Shown in pieces: positions 1 through 5,956 of a DNA stretch of 6,441 bases (within the stretch, counting starts at the first letter, position 1; each line of letters starts with the position of its first letter). Origin of the DNA: Dehalococcoidia bacterium (GTDB lineage: Bacteria; Chloroflexota; Dehalococcoidia; Dehalococcoidales; Fen-1064); the NCBI GenBank assembly GCA_003153075.1, contig PMBW01000200.1, positions 20,615-27,055 of the forward strand, read 5' to 3'. The notes beneath the pieces are model-generated. The model saw nothing but the letters and a program-made list of their open reading frames with translations. It was not told the origin of the DNA and did no database searches. The position numbers and the translations under genes are program-made.

Positions 1-1685
1 GCCACATAATATGTCATCGGCTGGGTTTTCCGGGAAACACAATGATACAATAACAGCCACCCTTCCTTAGTCTCGATCGGCGGCCCGGAGATCCCGATTT
101 TTTCCGTATCCGGTAATTCGTCTTTGGGGCTCATAATCACGGTCCCCTTAAGCCACCTGTTACCTTCGAAATCCAGGTCATCTACATAATCAAGCCAGAT
201 GCTGACCCCCAGTCTGTGCAGAATTGCATACTTCCCTTTGATCTTCTTCGGGAATAGCGCTGCATCTTTGTCCGGCACATTGGGGGGCGAGATAATGATC
301 GGGCGAGACCAATTCCAGCACCGCGCAATGAAATCATCTACTTTGATATAAGATAATGCTACCCGCGGTTCGCTCCTGCCGTTGAAAGCGGTATATAACA
401 TATAAATAGTATCGCCGATTCTGGTTAATCTGGGATCTTCGCAACCGGAATTGCCGCCCGGCACTAATTTTGCTTCGAAGGCTTCTCGCGGAGTATATAT
501 CGGTTCGGACGGACGGTCATCAAAATTATAGCCGTCACCGCTGGAAGCAAACCCGATTACTGATGTATTATCTTCAGACATTGCCCGGTAAGCCAGATGC
601 ACCCTGCCGTATTCATACAAAGCTGTTGGATTAAAAACTGCCCGGCTCTGCCAGGCTAATTTGGGATCGGGCTTGATGATCGGATTCCCGGGATAACGGT
701 TTAGTCTGATCTGTTTGATCTTGGTTTCCAGCATATCATCCAATAACACATCCAGCTTACAGGTAGCTACCGCGCAGGTTGTATCGGCAGCGCCGTAATA
801 AATATGCAGCATACCATCTTTTACCATCGCCCCTGTCGGAAAAACTATATTCGGCACTTTTCCGTATTTTTCGTATTCTTCCTGCGGCACCAGCAGCGGC
901 TTATCTGTCCGCGCTATAATGCGTTGCGGGTTGTTGATATCCAGCAGCGCCGCTTCGATACCGAATACCGCCGGCGGTGAAAAATAGTTCTGGATGTAAG
1001 AATAAATGAGCAGCCAGCCGTATTTTGTCTTGATCGGCGGAGCGCCCGCTTCGATATGGTCTTTCGGCGACCGCTCCAGGGCAATAATATTGTCGTTCAG
1101 GAGTGAATACCAGCCTTCCCAATAAGTCGGTGACCACATTTGCTCCTCGCGGTCAAAATAGGCCACCGCAATCCGCGTCGGCGGTAGATCCGTGTTCACA
1201 CTCAAAACAACTGCGTACCGACCGGCCACTTTTTCCGGAAACAGCGACATCGCTTTAGAATTGAACGGGGTGACCAGGTGTTTTTCATCAATTTTCTTGA
1301 AATTATGTGTGATTGCGCATCCGACTTTAATGCAAGACGCGCAGAAAGGGAAAGTTGATAATGCAGTGTAGAATATGTAGAATTTGCCGTTTATTTTAGT
1401 GACCCGCGGGTCTTCACAACCAAACTTTTCCCAGTCGTATTCCGGCTTGATGAACTGCCGCCGGTTCTTGAAATGGATGCCGTCGTTGCTCAAAGCATAA
1501 CCGATGGTCGAAACCGGTAATTCAAAACCATCTATACTCTGCGGAGAGGAGACAGCCCGGTAGACAAAATGAATTTTACCTCCGGCCTGGGCCGGACAAC
1601 CGTTAAACGCGCCGTCAGCTTCCCAGGTGTTTTCGCTCAAAGGTATTAATATGGGATTTTCTTCGGAACGCCTCATATCAGTCAT
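1..1685 (-). CDS. Tandem two-domain GH130 family protein (mannoside phosphorylase/hydrolase-like), C-terminus cut by window edge
   Basis: An open frame of 561 codons runs from ATG at 1685 off the left edge with no stop. It contains two full-style GH130 five-bladed beta-propeller domains in series. Domain 1 spans about residues 8-325 (N10-P-I start, GCEDPR at 89-94, FPTG at 282-285, YYGAAD at 296-301). Domain 2 spans about 329 to past 561 (N334-P-I start, GCEDPR at 414-419, LHR with H490-R491, YH with H548). The Asp of EDPR (D92, D417) is the expected catalytic acid of the family. Domain 2 resembles the neighbouring GH130 protein closely; domain 1 is diverged and lacks the HR and YH residues. 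No signal peptide is seen, so a cytoplasmic location is likely. The start has AGGA 10 bases upstream; a second ATG at codon 4 is possible. It begins 31 bases after the stop of the upstream GH130 gene, so the two are probably co-transcribed. Known GH130 enzymes act on beta-mannosides; the exact substrate cannot be read here. Confidence 0.9.
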   Translation of the reverse strand, partial: MTDMRRSEENPILIPLSENTWEADGAFNGCPAQAGGKIHFVYRAVSSPQSIDGFELPVSTIGYALSNDGIHFKNRRQFIKPEYDWEKFGCEDPRVTKINGKFYIFYTALSTFPFCASCIKVGCAITHNFKKIDEKHLVTPFNSKAMSLFPEKVAGRYAVVLSVNTDLPPTRIAVAYFDREEQMWSPTYWEGWYSLLNDNIIALERSPKDHIEAGAPPIKTKYGWLLIYSYIQNYFSPPAVFGIEAALLDINNPQRIIARTDKPLLVPQEEYEKYGKVPNIVFPTGAMVKDGMLHIYYGAADTTCAVATCKLDVLLDDMLETKIKQIRLNRYPGNPIIKPDPKLAWQSRAVFNPTALYEYGRVHLAYRAMSEDNTSVIGFASSGDGYNFDDRPSEPIYTPREAFEAKLVPGGNSGCEDPRLTRIGDTIYMLYTAFNGRSEPRVALSYIKVDDFIARCWNWSRPIIISPPNVPDKDAALFPKKIKGKYAILHRLGVSIWLDYVDDLDFEGNRWLKGTVIMSPKDELPDTEKIGISGPPIETKEGWLLLYHCVSRKTQPMTYYV

Positions 1686-1716
1686 AATCTTTACATCCTA
1701 GTGTTTTTCTCTGATT

Positions 1717-2949
1717 CTAACCAAATTTTACCATTTTAGTCCCGCATTTCGTGCAGACACCATGGACGGCGTGTTTCAAGTTTTTCATAACAAAGTGACG
1801 TTGATTTTTCATTTCCATCTTCTTCCTGCATCTCAAACAGTATCCGACGATATGCTCTGTTGAAGTCACAGAAATATTAGAAGGGGTGTTCACCGGATAA
1901 GTGATGTGGGTCACTTCACTCTCGCGGCAAAGTTGAGATAGAAATTCGGGCATTTTCGCTGTCGCTACACAGACAACCATATCAGCCCCGCCGTAATAAA
2001 CAAACAAACGGTCGTTTAAGACAGCTGCACCGCAAGGGTAAACCACTCCGGATTTAAGACCGTCGTTTTCATAGCTCGCTTCGGGTTCCAGTATCGGGTT
2101 TTTTGTTCTGGCTAAAACGCGGGTCGGTTCTTTTATGTCAAGTAACATCGCCCCTATCTTGTACCGCAAGTCATCCTTCTCATCGATGGCATGATAGATA
2201 AAAAGCCAACCTTCTTTAGTTCTAATCGGCGGCGGACCGGCTGCCACTTTCAGGCTGTCCCAACTCAAACTTTTAACTGAAATTTTATAATGCCCTTCCA
2301 GCCACCTTGTCTTGCCGTCAAAATCCAGGTCATTCACAAAATCTATTAATATATTCGGGAAAATGCGGTGGAAAATAACAAATTTGCCATTTATTTTTTC
2401 CGGTAATATGCAGGCATTTTTATCAACAACTCCGGGAGGGGATATCAGTACCGGTTTCTTCCAATTCCATTTCTTCTGCAGGAAATCATCAATATTGATG
2501 GAGCTCAATGCCACCCTGGGAGGGGTATACCCGTCATAAGCGACATAGGTCAGATATACCCGGTCTTCGATGCGCGTTAGCCTGGGATCTTCACAGCCGC
2601 CACCCCCACCTCCACCGGACTCATACGGGCTGAATATACCGGTTTCCAGATGGGGTAAAGACCCAACCCCTTCAAAGGGCTCTCGTGGTATGTACACTGG
2701 TTTTTCGAGGCGTTCGTTAATATGAAAACCGTCGATGCTGGATGCATAGCCAAGCAGCGAATTATCCGTCTCTCCGATTGCCCGGTACAATATGTGGATT
2801 TTGCCGCCCTCGTGGATAACGGCAGGGTTAAAGACCGCTTTTGTCTCCCACCAGTGTCTGCTATCCGGTTTCAGGATGGGATTTCCCTCGAACCTTAGCA
2901 GAACCGGTGATCGTCTTACCTGCCCTTGAGTTCTCTTTTTCGGTTGCAT
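1717..2949 (-). CDS. GH130 family glycoside phosphorylase-like protein with C-terminal DUF5679-like zinc ribbon
   Basis: This 410-residue protein has the GH130 layout: NPILKP at 23-28, FNP at 40-42, LYRA at 54-57, GCEDPR at 118-123, FHR with H194-R195, PPPIRTKEGW at 239-248, YH with H253, and YYGGAD at 338-343. D121 of EDPR is the expected catalytic acid. H194, R195 and H253 match conserved basic residues that bind phosphate in GH130 phosphorylases, so phosphorolysis of a beta-mannoside to mannose 1-phosphate is the best inference. Residues 370-410 form a separate module with C371-x2-C374 and C399-x2-C402, 24 residues apart, resembling DUF5679 zinc ribbons. Seven consecutive glycines (112-118) precede the catalytic motif. 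No signal peptide is visible, so it is probably cytoplasmic. The ATG follows a G-rich ribosome-binding sequence (GGGGGTG). The gene has its own candidate promoter and palindrome upstream and is followed at 31 bases by the tandem GH130 gene. Family assignment is firm; substrate and linkage are unknown. Confidence 0.92.
   Translation of the reverse strand: MQPKKRTQGQVRRSPVLLRFEGNPILKPDSRHWWETKAVFNPAVIHEGGKIHILYRAIGETDNSLLGYASSIDGFHINERLEKPVYIPREPFEGVGSLPHLETGIFSPYESGGGGGGGCEDPRLTRIEDRVYLTYVAYDGYTPPRVALSSINIDDFLQKKWNWKKPVLISPPGVVDKNACILPEKINGKFVIFHRIFPNILIDFVNDLDFDGKTRWLEGHYKISVKSLSWDSLKVAAGPPPIRTKEGWLFIYHAIDEKDDLRYKIGAMLLDIKEPTRVLARTKNPILEPEASYENDGLKSGVVYPCGAAVLNDRLFVYYGGADMVVCVATAKMPEFLSQLCRESEVTHITYPVNTPSNISVTSTEHIVGYCLRCRKKMEMKNQRHFVMKNLKHAVHGVCTKCGTKMVKFG
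2596..2616 (-). repeat. Seven-glycine run before the GH130 catalytic motif
   Basis: Seven glycine codons (GGT, GGA, GGT, GGG, GGT, GGC, GGC) encode residues 112-118 directly before CEDPR. The codons vary, so this is not simple slippage of one repeat unit. The matching place in domain 2 of the tandem protein reads GGNSGCEDPR and lacks about 15 preceding residues. The loop lies beside the active site and may shape the substrate pocket; that role is inference. Confidence 0.8.
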
Positions 2950-2993
2950 ATTACACCCCCGATACTCGATATCTTCAGGACTGGTTCAGATTC

Positions 2994-3009
2994 GTTACAA
3001 TTTTGTAAC
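2994..3009. promoter_or_regulatory. Candidate operator palindrome GTTACAA-TT-TTGTAAC upstream of the GH130 genes
   Basis: Two perfect 7-base arms are separated by TT. The palindrome starts about 3 bases downstream of the start site predicted from the candidate promoter at 3019-3047, where a bound repressor would block transcription. It differs from the TetR-type palindrome at 5778-5795, so another regulator, not encoded in the window, is likely. A short hairpin in the leader RNA is an alternative, but the A/T-rich stem would be weak. Confidence 0.5.
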
Positions 3010-3018
3010 TGCAACCAA

Positions 3019-3047
3019 ATACTAGCACAATGCATATCAGCTTTCAA
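3019..3047 (-). promoter_or_regulatory. Candidate sigma70 promoter for the GH130 genes
   Basis: On the minus strand TTGAAA (3047-3042) is followed after 17 bases by TAGTAT (3024-3019), preceded by TGC as an extended -10 element. The predicted start is near 3012, about 60 bases before the GH130 ATG. It lies in the 131-base gap between the permease stop and the GH130 start, which suggests the GH130 genes are controlled apart from the transporter operon. The -10 matches consensus at only four of six bases. Confidence 0.5.
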
Positions 3048-3080
3048 TCGTATAATGTGTGAAATAATTTAGTAATGTTA

Positions 3081-3815
3081 TTAAGTTGAATGCCCGCGTC
3101 TTAAACTAATTCCCGCCAATATCAATAGTCCGATAGCGTAGCCGGCCAATACACCGATTTCTTTGCCGATGTTTGCCAGGCCTTTTCCTTGCAGCATCAG
3201 CGCCCTGATGCCGTCTACACCGTAAGTAAGCGGCAGGAATTTGGCCAGCCACTGCAAATAATCCGGCAATTGATCAACCGGAAAAATCAGCCCGCACACA
3301 AAAATTTGCGGCACGATGATCAGCGGGATAAATTGCACCATCTGGAACTCATTCCGGGCAAAAGCAGATATAAAAATACCCAGTGATACTGCCAGTATCC
3401 CAATTAAAATCTGAAAAATGATTATTTGCCACAAATCGCCTCGAAAATCGACTTTAAGTACGTATACAGAATAAAAAAACAAAATCAATGTCTGAGCTAT
3501 TGCAAACAGGAGAAACCCCAGCAAATAACCGCCAAGGATATCGATTCTGGAAACGGGTGAAGCCATCAACCTTTCGCGGGTACCTTGGGAACGTTCCCTT
3601 AAAAAAGCAATCCCGCTGAGCAGGAAACCAAAGAACAGTATCAAAGTCGCCAGCATTGCCGGTAACGTCATATTCAGCATCATTTTATCCGGAATTGAAA
3701 CTCCGAAGAGGCTGGCAATAACTAACGGCACTATGATAATCAGCACCAGGGTGCGCGGGTCGCGTACCATTTGCGTAATCGTCCTTTGAGCGATCGGTAA
3801 TACGTTATTGAACAT
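3081..3815 (-). CDS. ABC-2 type transporter permease
   Basis: A 244-residue membrane protein of the ABC-2 family, the membrane half of an ABC exporter. About six hydrophobic segments are visible, near residues 22-39, 50-72, 95-119, 129-153, 160-180 and 216-236. Between the second and third lies the typical cytoplasmic stretch LRERSQGTRERLMASP (72-87), which in this family precedes the third helix; IFPVDQLP (177-184) and the FLPLTYGVDGIRAL region are also typical. The start is set at ATG 3815 because GGGAGGT lies 8 bases upstream. The frame is open to an ATG at 3872, but those 19 extra residues are polar, lie inside the ATPase gene and have no comparable ribosome-binding site. The gene overlaps the ATPase stop by 11 bases, indicating translational coupling and a two-gene exporter. 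Substrate is unknown; drug or lipid export is the usual role beside a TetR repressor. Confidence 0.9.
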   Translation of the reverse strand: MFNNVLPIAQRTITQMVRDPRTLVLIIIVPLVIASLFGVSIPDKMMLNMTLPAMLATLILFFGFLLSGIAFLRERSQGTRERLMASPVSRIDILGGYLLGFLLFAIAQTLILFFYSVYVLKVDFRGDLWQIIIFQILIGILAVSLGIFISAFARNEFQMVQFIPLIIVPQIFVCGLIFPVDQLPDYLQWLAKFLPLTYGVDGIRALMLQGKGLANIGKEIGVLAGYAIGLLILAGISLRRGHST

Positions 3816-4554
3816 TGGTCTTGACCTCCCCGTGTCGAATAAAATACAAAAACGCGTCTTCAAGACTGGCATCTGGCTTTCCGGTGGCTGCGCGGAGTTC
3901 GGCGGGAGTCCCTAGCGCAATGATTTTCCCTTCACGCATAAAACACAATTGACGGCAGTGCGCGGCATCATCCATCGTATGGCTGGAGATAACAAGCGTC
4001 GTGCCGGCTTTGGTCAGATTTTCAAAATATTCCCAGAAATGCACGCGCAATTCGGGATCCAGTCCAACCGTCGGTTCATCCAGAAAAAGCAGAGGAGGTT
4101 GATGCACAATAGCGCACGCCAGACTGACGCGCTGCTTCATTCCTCCGCTCAACTGAGAAACCGAAACGTCCCTCTTGGGCATCAGTTCCACCAGATCGAT
4201 GATTTCGTCCACCCGTTTACGCCGCAGCTGGCGGTTTCGCAATCCATAAATATGGGCAAAAAAACCGACATTCTGTCTGACTGTTAATTCGTTGTATAAC
4301 GAAGGCAATTGAGGCATGTAACCGGTATTCGCGGCGTTTGCGGTGGACGGCGCTTTGCCGAGGCAGTATATGTTTCCCCTATTCGGTTTTAGCAAACCAA
4401 CCATCAATCTGATCAAAGTTGTTTTGCCCGCTCCGTTGGATCCTAGAAGGCCGAAACTAATACCTTTTGAAATTTCCAGTGAAGCGTCATCGATAACCTT
4501 TAAGTGTCCGTAGTTAAAATCGACTTTATCAACCTTAATCGCATGTTCTATCAT
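3805..4554 (-). CDS. ABC transporter ATP-binding protein (ABC-2 exporter)
   Basis: This 249-residue ATPase has every motif of an active nucleotide-binding domain: Walker A GSNGAGKTT (38-46), Q-loop Gln82, signature LSGGMKQR (135-142), Walker B LLFLDE (155-160) with catalytic E160, and the switch His192 in SSHTMDD. It would power export by the permease encoded immediately downstream, at the inner face of the membrane. Domain order and length are those of stand-alone exporter ATPases of the multidrug/antibiotic or Nod-type group. The start is supported by AGGAG 5 bases upstream. It follows the TetR gene by 21 bases and overlaps the permease by 11, so the three genes form an operon. Exported substrate cannot be predicted. 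Confidence 0.95.
   Translation of the reverse strand: MIEHAIKVDKVDFNYGHLKVIDDASLEISKGISFGLLGSNGAGKTTLIRLMVGLLKPNRGNIYCLGKAPSTANAANTGYMPQLPSLYNELTVRQNVGFFAHIYGLRNRQLRRKRVDEIIDLVELMPKRDVSVSQLSGGMKQRVSLACAIVHQPPLLFLDEPTVGLDPELRVHFWEYFENLTKAGTTLVISSHTMDDAAHCRQLCFMREGKIIALGTPAELRAATGKPDASLEDAFLYFIRHGEVKTNVQ
3824..3830 (-). promoter_or_regulatory. Ribosome-binding site fixing the permease start
   Basis: GGGAGGT lies 8 bases before ATG 3815, inside the 3' end of the ATPase gene. It is the strongest Shine-Dalgarno match nearby and supports the shorter 244-residue permease over the longer open frame. Confidence 0.75.
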
Positions 4555-4575
4555 CGTTTCTCCTGTTTTTACTCT

Positions 4576-5196
4576 TTATCCTTTTTTTAGTCCGAAAAGA
4601 ATAAAGTTCATGATTTCGTCGTCCAATTGTTTCGGCGGTATCCGGTTTAACGGACTGGTCTCTCCTTCCGCCATTCGCAGCAGGCTCATTCCTATCATCA
4701 TACCGCCGATCAAACGAACGATAATTGCCGGTTCCAGCTTGCGAAATTCGCCTGATTCCATGCGAACGCGATAGATGTTTTCCATGCGTCCCAGAAACGG
4801 TTTCATCAATTTTTCAGCAAATATTGTACGCAATTTAGCGTCCCGTTGTATGTCTCCTAATAACGCCAGCAGGTGAACCATAGTATCGCCCTGTAGAAAT
4901 CCCATTCTATTTGTAATTGCGTCTTTCAGGATATTCGGGTACTCTTCATTAGCTTTTTTGGCAAAGATATCCGCGATCGGGTCCATTATCAGTTTTTCCA
5001 CCGCTGCGATAAACAATTCCCGCTTGCTGGGGTAATAAATATAGATGGTACCGACTGCTAAACCTGATAATTTTGCAATCTCCGGCATTGTAGCATCCGT
5101 GTAACCTTTACGCACGAATATTTCTGTAGCAGCGTTCAAGATTTGCTCCTGACGTTTAGCTCCAATCTGTTGTTTACGCGATTCCCGATCAGTCAT
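4576..5196 (-). CDS. TetR/AcrR family transcriptional repressor
   Basis: A 206-residue regulator. Residues about 12-60 form the TetR DNA-binding domain: the first helix around EQILNAATEIF, then the helix-turn-helix with recognition helix near 47-55 (AVGTIYIYY), followed by PSKRELF, a hallmark of the family. The rest (about 65-206) is the variable helical ligand-binding and dimerisation domain. The start is placed at ATG 5196, which has GGAG 6 bases upstream; the frame also opens at a GTG at 5208, giving 210 residues, but that would place the ribosome-binding site inside the gene. It precedes the ABC exporter genes by 21 bases. The palindrome on the promoter upstream of the operon is of TetR type, so it probably represses itself, the HXXEE gene and the exporter until a ligand, perhaps the exported compound, binds. 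Confidence 0.92.
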   Translation of the reverse strand: MTDRESRKQQIGAKRQEQILNAATEIFVRKGYTDATMPEIAKLSGLAVGTIYIYYPSKRELFIAAVEKLIMDPIADIFAKKANEEYPNILKDAITNRMGFLQGDTMVHLLALLGDIQRDAKLRTIFAEKLMKPFLGRMENIYRVRMESGEFRKLEPAIIVRLIGGMMIGMSLLRMAEGETSPLNRIPPKQLDDEIMNFILFGLKKG

Positions 5197-5202
5197 GCCT
5201 TT

Positions 5203-5206
5203 CTCC
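5203..5206 (-). promoter_or_regulatory. Ribosome-binding site deciding the TetR start
   Basis: GGAG lies 6 bases before ATG 5196. It overlaps the alternative GTG start at 5208, which favours the ATG. Confidence 0.6.
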
Positions 5207-5208
5207 AC

Positions 5209-5333
5209 TTATTGGTTTACCCGATATTAAACGCCTAATAACTTTTAGTATTTCCTTTGACCTTCGATGCAATTACAAAATATAGTAAAGGTAAAACTTG
5301 ATAAACGAAACCTAATATTACCGATATTAATAT
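5209..5333. other. Intergenic gap with a 10-base direct repeat (HXXEE-TetR)
   Basis: The 125-base, A/T-rich gap between the HXXEE stop and the TetR gene carries CCGATATTAA twice, at 5221-5230 and 5321-5330, exactly 100 bases apart. An A/T-only inverted repeat (AATATTA, 7-base loop, TAATATT) lies at 5314-5334. No convincing sigma70 promoter, TetR-type palindrome or terminator is visible, so TetR is probably transcribed from the promoter ahead of the HXXEE gene, though an internal promoter cannot be excluded. Confidence 0.5.
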
Positions 5334-5714
5334 TTATTTTAGTTTTAATTCACGGGAATTAATGAAATGGTAGTATGCATAAATTAATAGCGGCAGATAC
5401 ACACACATTCCGGTTATTAATCCAGATGCGTATCCCCTTTTTCTGAATGCGGCGATTATATGTATCACTCCGTTGACAAATAGCAGTCCGGCAATCGAGA
5501 GGCTAAACGCCAGATTGCTTTTTCCAACAAATATTATTATAACGGCTAATAACACTTGTAACCCGTTTATAATAATTATCGCTGGTAATGTAATTACATG
5601 GATTAATTTCGGGTTGAACTTTTTCCTCAAGTTAATAAACCCGCCAGGAATAATATATTCTTCAAAAATATGAAGAACTGAAGCCAGTAGAAATGATATA
5701 AATATCCCGTTCAT
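5334..5714 (-). CDS. HXXEE-motif small integral membrane protein
   Basis: A 126-residue, strongly hydrophobic protein with about four membrane segments (near 3-19, 38-62, 68-90 and 96-118). It has the family-defining H15-I-F-E18-E19 motif in the first helix and N81-G-V-I-H85 in the third, both typical of the HXXEE family of unknown function. The clustered polar His, Glu and Asn residues within membrane helices suggest a metal-binding or catalytic site, but this is inference. It is the first gene after the strong promoter and TetR-type operator at 5778-5821, and is followed after 125 bases by the TetR gene, so it is probably co-regulated with the exporter. The ribosome-binding site is weak (GAGAT before ATG 5714). 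The gene is visibly more A/T-rich than its neighbours, partly because of its hydrophobic content. Confidence 0.85.
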   Translation of the reverse strand: MNGIFISFLLASVLHIFEEYIIPGGFINLRKKFNPKLIHVITLPAIIIINGLQVLLAVIIIFVGKSNLAFSLSIAGLLFVNGVIHIIAAFRKRGYASGLITGMCVYLPLLIYAYYHFINSRELKLK

Positions 5715-5777
5715 ATTGATCTCATAGCGAATTTTTACCGGCTTTATTCAGACTTAACGAGGTTCTCTTAAATTATG

Positions 5778-5795
5778 AATGAATGTTCATTCATT
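5778..5795. promoter_or_regulatory. TetR-type operator AATGAATG-TT-CATTCATT
   Basis: Two perfect 8-base arms flank a central TT. The arms resemble operators of TetR-family regulators such as Bacillus FadR, whose site contains TGAATGA/TCATTCA half-sites. It overlaps the last part of the -10 box (5793-5798) and the predicted start near 5786, the standard position for repression. The TetR encoded in the same operon is the obvious candidate ligand-responsive repressor. Confidence 0.8.
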
Positions 5796-5821
5796 ATATT
5801 TCCTGAAATTTGTTTTGTCAA
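5793..5821 (-). promoter_or_regulatory. Consensus sigma70 promoter of the HXXEE-TetR-ABC operon
   Basis: On the minus strand a perfect TTGACA (5821-5816), a 17-base spacer and a perfect TATAAT (5798-5793) are seen. The predicted start is near 5786, leaving a leader of about 72 bases before the HXXEE ATG. A promoter matching consensus at all 12 bases would be very strong and fits one held off by the overlapping palindrome at 5778-5795. Confidence 0.85.
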
Positions 5822-5875
5822 CGGCCACTATCAGACGGGATAAAACAGACTAAATACCCGGCAAACTAACGTCAT

Positions 5876-5893
5876 GTTGCAGAATCTGCCAAC
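5876..5893. promoter_or_regulatory. Imperfect inverted repeat at the FGGY kinase promoter
   Basis: GTTGCAGAATCTGCCAAC pairs GTTG-CAGA with TCTGCCAAC, with one extra base in the right arm. It covers the -35 region of the candidate kinase promoter. It could be an operator for a sugar-responsive regulator, but the asymmetry makes this tentative. Confidence 0.25.
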
Positions 5894-5905
5894 CAATGGC
5901 ATAAT
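5877..5905 (+). promoter_or_regulatory. Candidate promoter of the FGGY kinase gene
   Basis: CATAAT (5900-5905) is preceded by TGG, giving an extended -10 element, with TTGCAG 17 bases upstream (5877-5882, three of six consensus bases). The predicted start near 5912 leaves a leader of about 45 bases. It faces away from the minus-strand operon promoter and does not overlap it. Confidence 0.45.
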
Positions 5906-5956
5906 TTTACTAATTCATTATTATTAAATAATTAACCCGATGCGAGGAAACAATAT

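Noticed and set aside
901..1137. 78-codon minus-strand frame
   Set aside because: It lies out of frame inside domain 1 of the tandem GH130 gene, whose translation is continuous and shows family motifs there.
1..1685. Tandem GH130 frame as a pseudogene or two genes merged by a sequencing error
   Set aside because: The frame is open over 561 codons with sensible protein sequence across the junction (residues 320-335), and no internal start with a ribosome-binding site is evident at domain 2.
2312..2539. 75-codon plus-strand frame
   Set aside because: Antisense shadow of the GH130-zinc ribbon gene, with no recognisable domain.
3189..3386. 65-codon plus-strand frame
   Set aside because: Antisense to the ABC permease, with no ribosome-binding site or domain.
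3816..3872. Longer permease start at 3872
   Set aside because: The 19 extra residues are polar, lie within the ATPase gene and lack a good ribosome-binding site, while ATG 3815 has GGGAGGT.
3949..4287. 112-codon plus-strand frame
   Set aside because: Antisense to the well-conserved ABC ATPase; its sequence shows no known fold.
5197..5208. GTG start for TetR at 5208
   Set aside because: ATG 5196 has GGAG at a good distance, and that GGAG would be coding if GTG were used.
5314..5334. Inverted repeat AATATTA/TAATATT as terminator of the HXXEE gene
   Set aside because: The stem is only A/T, it overlaps the stop codon and no clear T-tract follows in the right direction.
5473..5673. 66-codon plus-strand frame
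   Set aside because: Antisense to the HXXEE gene; its hydrophobic character mirrors the A/T-rich membrane codons on the other strand.
5920..5932. Palindrome ATTATT-A-AATAAT in the kinase leader
   Set aside because: Short and purely A/T in an A/T-rich leader; likely chance.
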